Positions 1 through 7,463 of a stretch of 10,867 nt of DNA are shown piece by piece. Origin of the DNA: JAENVU01 sp964639075 (GTDB lineage Bacteria; Actinomycetota; Acidimicrobiia; IMCC26256; JAENVU01); NCBI GenBank assembly GCA_964639075.1, contig CAZXCB010000108.1:1-10867 (forward strand). The letters run 5' to 3'. The notes under the pieces were generated by a model. It was not told where the DNA came from and ran no database searches. It saw only the letters and a program-made list of their open reading frames with translations. The position numbers and the translations under genes were made by a program. Each line of letters begins with the position of its first letter. Position 1 is the stretch's first letter.

Positions 1-52
1 CGAGGTCCGCCGAGATCGCGGCGTCGAGATCGAACGGGTCGTGGTCAGGCAT
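1..52 (-). CDS. Probable anti-sigma factor, N-terminus only (runs off left edge)
   Basis: A new reading frame opens with ATG at 52-50 and stays open for 17 codons to the window edge, reading MPDHDPFDLDAAISADL. The start overlaps the stop of the ECF sigma gene in an ATGCCTGA arrangement (8 bp shared), which indicates translational coupling. A short acidic leader of the type 'DLDAAISADLDGE' is common at the start of actinobacterial anti-sigma proteins, and in mycobacteria sigM is followed directly by its anti-sigma gene. The role is therefore inferred mostly from context: it would bind and hold the sigma factor, probably as a membrane protein. Too little is present to see a zinc-binding motif or membrane helix. 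It could also be an unrelated hypothetical protein. Confidence 0.6.
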   Translation of the reverse strand, partial: MPDHDPFDLDAAISADL

Positions 53-626
53 GGTCGACACCTTGGACGTCAGGAGCGCCGCCGGAGTTCCCGAGACGGG
101 CCGCGAGCGCGGCGCGCGCGCGGGCGATGCGGGAGCGCACGGTGCCGACGGGCAGGTCGAGCACCTCGGCGATCTGCGCGTACTCGAGGTCGGCGACGTC
201 ACGCAGCACCACCGCGACGCGGAAGTCCTCCGGCACGGTCGCGAGCGCGGCGTCGAGGTCTAGGCGGTCCACGACCTGCTCGGGACCGGGACCGCCGGCC
301 GGCAGATCGCCCGCGGCCAGCACGTCGGACGCGGGGACCGCTCGGCGCGCCGCGCGGCGCAGCTCGTCGAGCGCGGCGTTGACGGCGATGCGGTGCGACC
401 ACGTGGTGAAAGCGGCACGGCCGTCGAAGCGCGCGATCGACCGGGTGATCGACACCAGCGCGTTCTGCGTGGCGTCGAGCGCGTCGTCGGGACCGCAGAT
501 CCGTCGGCAGACCGCGTGGATGCGGTCGAGGTGCCGGTCGAGCAGCGCGTTCAGCGCGTCACGGTCACCGCCGGTCGAGGCGCGCACGAGCTCGCGGTCG
601 GACCTCGGGTCATCCCGGGATGCCAT
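45..626 (-). CDS. sigM: ECF-type RNA polymerase sigma factor (SigM-like)
   Basis: This 193-residue protein has the two-domain layout of extracytoplasmic-function sigma factors. The sigma-2 region spans about residues 20-92 and includes the segment FTTWSHRIAVNAALDELRR (73-91), the usual -10 recognition helix. A linker rich in Pro, Gly and Ala follows. Sigma-4 spans about residues 124-178, with the helix-turn-helix EYAQIAEVLDLPVGTVRSRI. Length is typical. It directs RNA polymerase to a stress or envelope regulon. The start is ATG at 626-624, with GAGG about 9 bases upstream; it overlaps the last 17 bp of the kinase gene, and its own end overlaps the probable anti-sigma gene. The name SigM comes from family likeness plus the murJ/kinase neighbourhood; the target promoters cannot be told from this sequence. 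Confidence 0.93.
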   Translation of the reverse strand: MASRDDPRSDRELVRASTGGDRDALNALLDRHLDRIHAVCRRICGPDDALDATQNALVSITRSIARFDGRAAFTTWSHRIAVNAALDELRRAARRAVPASDVLAAGDLPAGGPGPEQVVDRLDLDAALATVPEDFRVAVVLRDVADLEYAQIAEVLDLPVGTVRSRIARARAALAARLGNSGGAPDVQGVDHA

Positions 627-2124
627 CGACCGAGACCTCGTTGATCCGGACCCGGTACGAGCCGTCCTGCTCGACGAGCGTGGTGAACCAGACGAGGACG
701 TACCGGCCCGATTGCGGCGGGTCCAGCGGCAGGGTTGCCTGGGTCTGGAGATCGGCGCCGCTCGCGGCCGGGGTGCCCCACCCGGCGAGGGTGTCGGCCG
801 GAGCCGCGGCGACGTAGACGCTCGCCGCCCAGCCGCTGTCGGGGCTGTCGAACGAGACCGACTCCACCGTGGCGACCGAGCCCAGGTCGAGGACGAATCC
901 GACGCCGTGCTTCGGGGCCGTGGTCGGGTTCTGGTACTCCTCGGTGGCCCACGCGGTGGTCGGATCCCCGTCGATCGCCAGACCGACCTCGTCCTCGTTC
1001 TCCGCGCCGTTGTCGCCCTCGGGGTCGAAGCTGGTGATCCCCGTGATCGGCAGCGGTTGGGATCGCACGGTGACCGTGGCCTTCTCGCCGGTCGAGTCGT
1101 CCGTGGCGAGCAGGTAGCCCGCGTAGCCGAGCCCGAATCCGAGCGCCAGCGCGAGCAACCAGATCAGGATCCGGGCACCGACACCCATGCCGTCGTCGAT
1201 GATGGACGGATGGGCCGTGGCCGGCGCCGGTTCCGGTGTGCGCGGCAGCGCGACGGGCATGGTGGCGTCCGCGGTGCGGTCCGGCGCGGCGACCCGGAAC
1301 GGAGCGAGCGCGTCGCGCATCGACGCTGCGTTCGGCCAGCGGAGGTCGGGGTCGCGTTCGAGCGCACGCTCGACCACGTGCGCGAGCCCGGCCGCGACTT
1401 CGGGGCGGACGTCGCTGAGGCGCGGCGGGGGCGATGTCAGCCGCGCCATCGCGGTGGCGAGCTCGGTGTCGGCGCCGAACGGTGGGCGGCCCGAGAGCAT
1501 CTCGTAGAGCACGAGGCCGAGCGAGTAGACGTCGGCGCGCTCGTCGACCGTCCGACCCTCGAGCTGCTCGGGCGCCAGGTACCGCGCGGTGCCGAGCACG
1601 TTGCCGGCCCGCGTGAGGTCCTCGCCCGCCTGATCGGCGGCCTTCGCGATGCCGAAGTCGGTCACCTTGACCCGCCCGTCGAGCTGCACGAGCACATTGG
1701 AGGGCTTGATGTCCCGGTGCACGAGCCCCCTCGCGTGCGCGGCGGCGAGCGCGTCGGCGACCTGGGCACCGATGTCGGCGGCCCGGGCAGGCGGGAGTGC
1801 GCCGTGGAGGTCGATCGCCTGGCGGAGAGTGGCGCCCTCGACGAGCTCCATCACGATGTAGGCGACGCCGTCGTCCTCGCCGGTGTCGTAGGTGGCGACG
1901 ATGTTCGGGTGGGCCACCGCGGCCGCGGCCACGGCTTCGCGCCGGAACCGCGTCCGCAGCGCCTCGTCCTCGGCGAGGACCGGGTTGAGCGTCTTCACGG
2001 CGACGTGGCGGGCCAGCAGCGGGTCCTCACCGCGCCACACCGTGGCCATCCCGCCACGGGCGATCTCCTGGTCGAGCCGGTATCGACCACCGAGCACGCG
2101 CCCGGGCGCGAGGGAACGAGCCAC
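610..2124 (-). CDS. Transmembrane Ser/Thr protein kinase with extracellular discoidin-like domain
   Basis: The 504-residue product has a PknB-type kinase domain at about 14-276, a Pro/Thr-rich juxtamembrane linker (280-315), one membrane helix (about 317-340) and an extracellular domain at about 360-502. All catalytic landmarks are present: Gly-rich loop (24-25), Lys44, Glu63, HRDIKPSN with Asp138 and Asn143, DFG at 156-158 and APE at 184-186. The activation loop reads TRAGNVLGTARYLAPEQ and keeps one of the two Thr that PknB phosphorylates (Thr171); the second is Ala. The outer domain (AIDGDPTTAWAT, then GVGFVLDLGS) is like an F5/8 type C or discoidin fold and resembles the outer domain of mycobacterial MviN. 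Start is GTG, 7 bases after a TAGCGT box. The gene overlaps the sigma gene by 17 bp, so the two are probably coupled. Likely role: sensing envelope or glycan state and phosphorylating wall-synthesis partners. The ligand is unknown. Confidence 0.93.
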   Translation of the reverse strand: MARSLAPGRVLGGRYRLDQEIARGGMATVWRGEDPLLARHVAVKTLNPVLAEDEALRTRFRREAVAAAAVAHPNIVATYDTGEDDGVAYIVMELVEGATLRQAIDLHGALPPARAADIGAQVADALAAAHARGLVHRDIKPSNVLVQLDGRVKVTDFGIAKAADQAGEDLTRAGNVLGTARYLAPEQLEGRTVDERADVYSLGLVLYEMLSGRPPFGADTELATAMARLTSPPPRLSDVRPEVAAGLAHVVERALERDPDLRWPNAASMRDALAPFRVAAPDRTADATMPVALPRTPEPAPATAHPSIIDDGMGVGARILIWLLALALGFGLGYAGYLLATDDSTGEKATVTVRSQPLPITGITSFDPEGDNGAENEDEVGLAIDGDPTTAWATEEYQNPTTAPKHGVGFVLDLGSVATVESVSFDSPDSGWAASVYVAAAPADTLAGWGTPAASGADLQTQATLPLDPPQSGRYVLVWFTTLVEQDGSYRVRINEVSVDGIPG

Positions 2125-2131
2125 GGTGACG

Positions 2132-2137
2132 ACGCTA
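2132..2137 (-). promoter_or_regulatory. Putative -10 box TAGCGT of a leaderless promoter for the kinase-sigma operon
   Basis: Read on the minus strand, GGGTAGCGT is followed by 7 bases and then the GTG start of the kinase. TAGCGT fits the actinobacterial TANNNT -10 pattern, and the spacing puts the transcript start at or next to the GTG. No good Shine-Dalgarno sequence is present, which agrees with leaderless translation. No -35 hexamer resembling TTGACA is visible. The same GGTAGCGT octamer precedes the deacetylase gene at 7499-7506. Confidence 0.55.
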
Positions 2138-2198
2138 CCCGTCCGACTGCGCGCCGACGCGGCGCTCCCCGGACCGGTGGAGCGATCCGCGGCGGGTG

Positions 2199-3038
2199 TC
2201 AGTGCGCGTCGACCCAGCCGAGACCGATGGTGCGCGGCCCGGCGTGCGAGCCGATCACGGGACCGATCTCACCGACCTCGATCTGGTCCAGCGGGACGAC
2301 CGCGGTGATCTGTCCGAGGAACTCGTCGATGTCGGGCGCCTGGGCGTGGAACACGTAGACGTGCTGCGGGTCCTCGGCCGCGGCGAGCTTCGCGGCGAGG
2401 TGGGAGAGGCTCTTGCTCCGCGTGCGGACCTTGCCGGCCTCGGCGACGACGCCGTCGCGCACCTCGATGACCGGCTTGATCGACAGGACGCTGCCGAGCA
2501 GCGCCTGCGCGCCACCGATGCGTCCGCCGCGGCGCAGGTGCTCGAGGGTGTCGAGCGCGCCGAACAGCCGCGTGTGCCGGGCCATGTCGTCGGCCGCCGC
2601 GGCGACGTCGTCGACGGAGGCACCCGCGGCCGCGAGGGCCTGCGCGGTGACGCACTGGTTGCCGAGGCCCATGGACACGCTCAGCGAGTCCACGACCTTC
2701 ACCGGGATCTCACCCTCGAGCGATTTCGCCGCGACCTGGGCGGCCTGCATCGTCCCGGACAAGCGCGACGAGAGGTTGATGCAGACCACGCCGTCGGCAC
2801 CGCTGTCGCGCAACGCGCGGAAGCGCTCCTCGAAGGCACCGGGCGACGGAGCCGCGGTCTCGGGCAGCACCGGCGAGGTCGCGACCTTGCGCCAGAACTC
2901 CTCGTTGGAGAGCTCCACGCGGTCCACGTATTCCTCGTCGCCGAAGCGGATCGTGAGCGGGACGATCTCGATGCCGAGCGCGTCGGCCCGGCTCTGCGGG
3001 AGATCACATGCGCTGTCGGTGACGATGCGGACGACCAC
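2199..3038 (-). CDS. DegV family fatty-acid-binding protein (FakB-like)
   Basis: The 279-residue protein has the DegV family signature throughout: VRIVTDSACDLP at the N-terminus, ETAAPSPG (60-67), INLSSRLSGTMQAA (87-100), VVDSLSVSMGLG (115-126), LRRGGRIGGAQALLG (168-182) and the C-terminal GPVIGSHAGPRTIG (259-272, with His265). DegV/FakB proteins bind a fatty acid and, in bacteria with a FakA kinase, present it for phosphorylation and entry into phospholipid synthesis. No FakA gene is in this window. I chose GTG at 3038-3036 because GAGGAGG lies 4 bases upstream and the family motif begins at once; the frame is open for 34 more codons upstream but those look non-coding. Position 269 is Arg where Gly is more usual. 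The gene sits between murJ and the kinase, with 74 bp to the kinase start and 104 bp to the murJ stop. Confidence 0.93.
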   Translation of the reverse strand: MVVRIVTDSACDLPQSRADALGIEIVPLTIRFGDEEYVDRVELSNEEFWRKVATSPVLPETAAPSPGAFEERFRALRDSGADGVVCINLSSRLSGTMQAAQVAAKSLEGEIPVKVVDSLSVSMGLGNQCVTAQALAAAGASVDDVAAAADDMARHTRLFGALDTLEHLRRGGRIGGAQALLGSVLSIKPVIEVRDGVVAEAGKVRTRSKSLSHLAAKLAAAEDPQHVYVFHAQAPDIDEFLGQITAVVPLDQIEVGEIGPVIGSHAGPRTIGLGWVDAH

Positions 3039-3042
3039 GAGA

Positions 3043-3049
3043 CCTCCTC
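3043..3049 (-). promoter_or_regulatory. Strong Shine-Dalgarno site (GAGGAGG) deciding the degV-family start
   Basis: Minus-strand GAGGAGG is followed by TCTC and then the GTG start codon. The 4-base spacing is short, but no other start fits the DegV N-terminal motif. It is the strongest ribosome site on the minus arm and suggests that this gene is translated independently of murJ. Confidence 0.75.
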
Positions 3050-3108
3050 GAAACCCAACGAACGAACCACGGCCACGGGACCGACGGAACCTCGACCACC
3101 AACACGAC

Positions 3109-3137
3109 GGCCGGCGATCAGACCACCCGCGCCGGCC
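3109..3137 (-). terminator. GC-rich hairpin after murJ, possible terminator without U-tract
   Basis: Perfect 8-bp arms (GGCCGGCG at 3109-3116 and CGCCGGCC at 3130-3137) flank a 13-base loop. The hairpin begins 5 bases after the murJ stop codon. There is no T-rich run after it on the minus strand, so it would be a non-canonical terminator of the type often proposed in high-GC actinobacteria, or an mRNA-stabilising 3' structure. Its place at the end of the acetyltransferase-DUF6049-murJ operon supports either role. Confidence 0.5.
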
Positions 3138-3142
3138 CATGG

Positions 3143-4744
3143 TTACGCGTGGGCGGGCACCCCGTCACCGTCCTTGCGCAGAATGCCCAGAAACATCCGG
3201 ATCAGGGGGATTCCGAGGAGCTGGAGCACCGCCTCGTAGACGGCCGTGCCGACGACGGCGCTCACCGCGAGCACGAGCGCCGCGTCGCCGACGGTTGCGT
3301 CGCCGATCGCCCGCTCGACTCCGAGGACCGCGAGCGTGGCCGGGACGAGGGCCACCACGACGCGCACCGTCGTGTCGAGCAGCTCACGACCGTGGATCCG
3401 CTCGAGCCGCGTCCGCAACGTGGCCAACGCGACGATCGCAGCGACCGTGTACGCCAACGTCCACGACCAGGCGAGACCCTCGACGCCGCGCCATTCGTAC
3501 AACGCGAACGCTGTCGCGATGTTGACGCCGTTCTCGATCAGGTTGAGGAAGAACGGTGTGCGGGTGTTCTGCATCGACGCGAAGGTGCGGACCACGTAGA
3601 GGTACACCGAGAAGGCCGCGAGGCCGACGGCGAAGGCGCGCAGCGTCTGCGCGGTCGCCGTCACCGAGCTCGCGCTGAAGTCGCCGTGCTCGAGCAGCGC
3701 GGTGATGATCGGGCGCGCGAGCACCGCGAGTCCGACGCTCGCCGGGATCATGAGGAGCAGGAGCATGCGCAGCCCCATCGCGAAGTTGCGGCGGAGCGTG
3801 ACGAAGTCGTGCGCCTGGTGGCTCTTCGCGAACTCCGGCGCGAGCGCGGTCATGATGCTCACCGCGAGCAGCCCGTGGGGCAGCTGGAAGAACGTGAACG
3901 CCGCGAGGTAGACCGAGACGTCGGCCTTCGAGCGGTACGCGAGCACGAGCACGACGAAGAACGCGGCCTGGTTGGCGGCGACGTAGCCCACGGTCCACCC
4001 CGAGAGTCGCGCGAGCTTGCGAACCGCGGGATGCCGGGGCTCCCAGTGCCAGTGGAAGGTCCCGCCCGCGTGACGCACCGCCGGGACCAGGACGAGCGCC
4101 ATGGCCACGACGCCGAGGGTCGTGCCGAGCCCGAGCAGCAGCACCAACACGGGGTCGTCCGAGACCGAGTGCACCGTCGGCGGGGCGTCGGTCGCGCGCC
4201 CGACCGCGAGGAGCATGGTGATGACCACGACGTTGTTGAGCACGGGCGCGAACGCGGCCGCGGCGAATCGGCGGCGGGCGTTCAACATCGCGGTGGCGAG
4301 CGCGGCGACCCCGTAGAAGAACATCTGGGGCATGAACCAGCGCAGGAGATCGGTGGCCAGGGCCTGCTGCGCGGGTGCCGACGCAGCTCGTGACCCGGCG
4401 AGGTTCGAGTAGGCGTCGATGATCCACGGCGCGGCGAGCGTGCCGGCGACGGTTCCGACTGCCAGCACCGCCAGCGCGATGGTCGTGATGGCGTCGGACG
4501 CGGTCGGATCGTCGTGGTCGTGGGCCTGCACGAACAGCGGCACGAGCGTCGCGGTGAGGATCCCGCCGAGCAGCAGCTCGTAGACGATGTTGGGCGTCGA
4601 GTTCGCGAGGTTGTAGACGTCGGTGAGGTGACCGAACCCGAGCGCCGCGAGGGCCGACACGCGCAGGAACCCGGTGATGCGCGAGAGCAGCGTGCCCGCG
4701 CCGATGACGACACTGGCGCGCGCGACGCGCTGGTCGGAGGTCAC
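3143..4744 (-). CDS. murJ: Lipid II flippase MurJ (MviN)
   Basis: The 533-residue, strongly hydrophobic protein has the pattern of about 14 membrane helices of the MOP-superfamily exporter MurJ, which moves lipid II across the cytoplasmic membrane for peptidoglycan synthesis. The N-terminus SRITGFLRVSALAALGFG carries Arg22 and Arg28, matching the essential Arg18 and Arg24 of E. coli MurJ, and Asp42 in HLTDVYNLANSTPNIVYELL matches E. coli Asp39. The PNIVYELLLGG form is what actinobacterial homologues usually show in place of the double Arg of E. coli. The start GTG at 4744-4742 overlaps the stop of the DUF6049 gene (GTGA), and there is no separate Shine-Dalgarno, so the two are coupled. The protein ends after the membrane domain; the kinase-like and discoidin-like extensions of mycobacterial MviN are absent and are encoded instead by a separate gene at 610-2124. 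Confidence 0.96.
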   Translation of the reverse strand: MTSDQRVARASVVIGAGTLLSRITGFLRVSALAALGFGHLTDVYNLANSTPNIVYELLLGGILTATLVPLFVQAHDHDDPTASDAITTIALAVLAVGTVAGTLAAPWIIDAYSNLAGSRAASAPAQQALATDLLRWFMPQMFFYGVAALATAMLNARRRFAAAAFAPVLNNVVVITMLLAVGRATDAPPTVHSVSDDPVLVLLLGLGTTLGVVAMALVLVPAVRHAGGTFHWHWEPRHPAVRKLARLSGWTVGYVAANQAAFFVVLVLAYRSKADVSVYLAAFTFFQLPHGLLAVSIMTALAPEFAKSHQAHDFVTLRRNFAMGLRMLLLLMIPASVGLAVLARPIITALLEHGDFSASSVTATAQTLRAFAVGLAAFSVYLYVVRTFASMQNTRTPFFLNLIENGVNIATAFALYEWRGVEGLAWSWTLAYTVAAIVALATLRTRLERIHGRELLDTTVRVVVALVPATLAVLGVERAIGDATVGDAALVLAVSAVVGTAVYEAVLQLLGIPLIRMFLGILRKDGDGVPAHA

Positions 4745-6774
4745 GACGTCGGTGCTGCGCCGCGTGCGCGACGGTTGCGGCGCCAGTGCACGAACCACCA
4801 CGACGCGAGGAACACGGCGGCACCCACGGTGAGGAAGATGCCGACGCCGCTGACCGCGGACGACCGGACCGTGTAGCGGGTGCGCTGGATCGCGAGCCGG
4901 TCGTCGGGAGAGGTCACGCTCATGAGGACCTGGAAGGTGCCCGAAGCCCGGGCCTCGACCGCGAAGGAGGTGGTCTGGTTGTTCCCGGGCGGCACCGCGA
5001 CCACGCGCTCCGAGCCGTCCGGGAAGTCGAGCTTCTGGCTGCGGAGCCGGACGCGGACCGAGAGTCGCCGGTTCGTGGTGTTCTCGATGCTGAGCGGCAC
5101 GGACGCGGTGCGCGAGGTCAGCCGGAAGGTCCGGCTCTCCGGTGCGACGATGCCCGTGGTGATCGCGGCGACCTGCTGCTGGATGCCGAGGAGTCGCCCG
5201 ACCGTGACCGCTCGTCCCGTGTCGGGCATGCGGCTCGCCGGGGTGAGGCGCAGCTGGTGATGCAGGCGCGCCACGAGCGGGTCCGCGTGGCCGACCATCG
5301 ACGCGAGCCCCGCCACCTGGTCCTCGGCCTGGTGCCACTCGGCGCGCGTCAGGGGCGCCGCCGGCGCCGGCCGCGTCGCGAGGGTCCGGGTGTAGGGCTC
5401 CCCGTCGCTCGTCGCGGGCGGGATGGCGAACACGTCCGCGGGCCCGGCGCCGATCAGCACCGGATGGTCCCGGAGGCCCGCGAGCACGGCTTCGAGGCGC
5501 TTCGGGGTCGCTGCCCACTGCAGTGGCGTGTCGACCACGACCCCACGAGCTCGGTTCGGCTGTTCGAGCGCGATCACGGTGAGGCCGGCGAGCACCTGTT
5601 GGGCGCGCAACGCGTCGGCGCCGCCGCGTATCAGGAGGTCCGACGTCATGCGGTTCACCTCGACCGCGTCGAACGAGCCGGCGGGAGTGTCGAGCCGGAA
5701 GGGTCGCGCGGGTGTGAACTGGTCGGACGGAGCCGCTTCGGTGAGGGCGTCGGGGTCGACGATGAGGCGGCTCGTCCCACCGTCGCCACGCAGGCGGAGC
5801 AGGCTCGGACCGTCGAGGGGTTGCGGAGCCGCGATCGTGCCGTCCACCGCGGCGTCGAGCACGCGCTCGAGCGTGCTGCGGCCGGTCGTGATCTGATCGG
5901 TGAACACGTGGTCGAGGTTGTCGCGCACGAGGCTCGGACCGTCGACGGTCGTGTACGGGCTCGCCAGCACGGGGCTCGTCGCGGCCGCGGTGCGCAGTCG
6001 GCTGACGAAGGCGGCGGCGCCGGGGATCCCCGGCGAGACGGCCGCGGACTCCGCCGTCTCGGGGTTCGGGACCAGCGTCACGGGGACGCCACCCGCGCTC
6101 GCGAGCGCCGTGGTGATGCGGCCGAGGCGACCGTTCGGTGCGAGCGCCGCGGCGAAGCCGGTGGCGGTGCCACCGTCGGGGGCGAGCGCGGGCGGAGCCA
6201 CGAGGCGCCACAGCCACGAGACGCGTAGCTGGGCGCCCGGCGGCTCACCCGGCTCGGGACGACGCGCCACGACGAGCTCGGTGACGAAGTGACTGGCGAC
6301 GGCATCCGTGGTGGTGTCGCGGAGCTCGATCTCCACCGGGAACACCGCCGCGGTTCCGGGGACGCTCAGGCGGATGCGCGCCGGGTCGCGTGGCGCATCG
6401 GGATCCTGGAGCGGGAGGGTAACGACCCGATCCGTTCCCACCACGGGCAGGTCGGCCACCGGGGTCGACCGTGTCGTGATCACGCCCCCGAGCCGATCGC
6501 CGGACACGGTGCGCTCGAACGCGATCCGACTCGAGACCGCGCTGTGCACGACGGTGAGGATCTCGAGCCCGGCCGTCGTCGGCGCCCGCACGTCGAGCCG
6601 GAGGGGTACGTCGTCACCCTGGTAGGACCACGCCGGCTGGCCCTGCAGGGTCACACGGCCGGCGGGCGCTCGGCTCGGACGCGCGGTCCGGGCCGAGGCC
6701 GGGGTGGTCACGGTCGCGGCCAGGACGGCCGCGGCGAGCACGGTCGGCACGAGCCGCGCGGAAGGCGCGCTCAC
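4741..6774 (-). CDS. DUF6049-like secreted, membrane-anchored protein (Rv3909-type position)
   Basis: The 677-residue product starts with a probable signal peptide (residues 1-28, hydrophobic LVPTVLAAAVLAATV then PASA before the cleavage point). It ends with one membrane helix (about 643-664) followed by a short basic tail, WRRNRRARG. Most of the protein therefore lies outside the membrane. Residues 40-175 look like a beta-rich domain. Residues 180-500 are a mixed alpha/beta region. Residues 545-640 form an Ig-like beta domain (SVPLSIENTTNRRLSVRVRL). This layout and its place directly upstream of murJ match the DUF6049 family, represented in M. tuberculosis by Rv3909, whose biochemical function is unknown to me. 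The GTG start at 6774-6772 overlaps the stop of the acetyltransferase gene by 4 bp, and a longer upstream reading frame is antisense noise. Coupling to murJ suggests an envelope role. The family name is by memory and context. Confidence 0.75.
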   Translation of the reverse strand: MSAPSARLVPTVLAAAVLAATVTTPASARTARPSRAPAGRVTLQGQPAWSYQGDDVPLRLDVRAPTTAGLEILTVVHSAVSSRIAFERTVSGDRLGGVITTRSTPVADLPVVGTDRVVTLPLQDPDAPRDPARIRLSVPGTAAVFPVEIELRDTTTDAVASHFVTELVVARRPEPGEPPGAQLRVSWLWRLVAPPALAPDGGTATGFAAALAPNGRLGRITTALASAGGVPVTLVPNPETAESAAVSPGIPGAAAFVSRLRTAAATSPVLASPYTTVDGPSLVRDNLDHVFTDQITTGRSTLERVLDAAVDGTIAAPQPLDGPSLLRLRGDGGTSRLIVDPDALTEAAPSDQFTPARPFRLDTPAGSFDAVEVNRMTSDLLIRGGADALRAQQVLAGLTVIALEQPNRARGVVVDTPLQWAATPKRLEAVLAGLRDHPVLIGAGPADVFAIPPATSDGEPYTRTLATRPAPAAPLTRAEWHQAEDQVAGLASMVGHADPLVARLHHQLRLTPASRMPDTGRAVTVGRLLGIQQQVAAITTGIVAPESRTFRLTSRTASVPLSIENTTNRRLSVRVRLRSQKLDFPDGSERVVAVPPGNNQTTSFAVEARASGTFQVLMSVTSPDDRLAIQRTRYTVRSSAVSGVGIFLTVGAAVFLASWWFVHWRRNRRARGAAPTS

Positions 6775-7463
6775 AGTGCCCGACTCATGACGCAGAGCCC
6801 GGTCGGCAGCTCGCGGAACCCGCACGCGCGGTAGAGCGCGAGGGCCGGTGCGTTGTCGAGCTGCGTGTTGACCAGCGCGCTCTGCGCCCGGTGCCGGCGC
6901 AGCCACCGCAGACCGTCGGCGACGAGCGACCGGCCGATGCCCCGGCCGTGGACCGAGGGATCGACCCCGATGCGCTGGAGGTAGCCACGACGCTGTGCCC
7001 GACCGATGATCGAGTAGGCGACGGGCTCGCCGTCGAGCTCGGCGACGCGGAACCGGGCGGTCGGGGTGGCGTCGACGGCCTGGTCCAGGCCCTCGACGTC
7101 GAGACGCCAGAACTCGGCGAACGCGCGTTGGTCGACGGTCAACACGGCCGGCCGATCGGCGGCGCGGGCGCGACGCGTCGGGTGATCGACGGGAGGGATG
7201 TCGACGAGGTCGTGGACGAGCAGGTGGAGCCGCTCGTGCACCGCGAAGCCGGCGTCGACGAACGGGAGGGTCTCGGCGGGCGCCAGCGCGTTCGTCACGA
7301 CCCGGTCGAACCCGCGGCCGCGCAGCGTGCGCAGGCAACGGTCGACCGTCTCGGTGCTGGGAGGACGCTCGGCTCCGACGGCGAGGTACGCGACGTCGGG
7401 CTGTCCGTGCCACGAACCCAGTCGGGCCCAGCCGCCGGGCCAGCGCAGGGTGTCATCGGACAT
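6771..7463 (-). CDS. GNAT family N-acetyltransferase, possibly tandem-domain
   Basis: The 230-residue protein has a clear C-terminal GNAT domain (about 105-230). The acetyl-CoA loop is QRIGVDPSVHGRGIGRSLV (163-181), and the following motif is NTQLDNAPALALYRACGF (199-216). The N-terminal half ends in VVTNALAPAETLPFVDAGF (55-73), which resembles the same C-terminal GNAT motif without an acetyl-CoA loop, so it may be a degenerate first GNAT domain. The substrate is unknown. It heads the operon with the DUF6049 gene and murJ; in mycobacteria a NUDIX hydrolase gene occupies this place. The start ATG at 7463-7461 is preceded by TACGCT 9 bases upstream, and no strong Shine-Dalgarno is seen. Confidence 0.88.
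   Translation of the reverse strand: MSDDTLRWPGGWARLGSWHGQPDVAYLAVGAERPPSTETVDRCLRTLRGRGFDRVVTNALAPAETLPFVDAGFAVHERLHLLVHDLVDIPPVDHPTRRARAADRPAVLTVDQRAFAEFWRLDVEGLDQAVDATPTARFRVAELDGEPVAYSIIGRAQRRGYLQRIGVDPSVHGRGIGRSLVADGLRWLRRHRAQSALVNTQLDNAPALALYRACGFRELPTGLCVMSRAL

Noticed and set aside
127..2358. Long plus-strand open frame of more than 700 codons opposite the sigma and kinase genes
   Set aside because: It is antisense to two clear genes, is rich in Arg, Gly, Ala and Asp with no domain, and arises from high GC reducing stop codons.
3039..3140. 34-codon N-terminal extension of the DegV protein
   Set aside because: Its residues (Arg/Ser/Trp-rich) do not resemble the family, and the GAGGAGG site before GTG 3038 marks the start.
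4745..6217. Minus-strand extension of the murJ frame far upstream, which would give a 1024-residue product
   Set aside because: The extension is low-complexity Arg/Pro/His-rich sequence overlapping the DUF6049 gene in another frame. The GTGA overlap at 4744 gives a proper murJ start.
6775..7413. Upstream extension of the DUF6049 frame
   Set aside because: It runs through the acetyltransferase gene in another frame and lacks the signal peptide, which begins just at the GTG at 6774.
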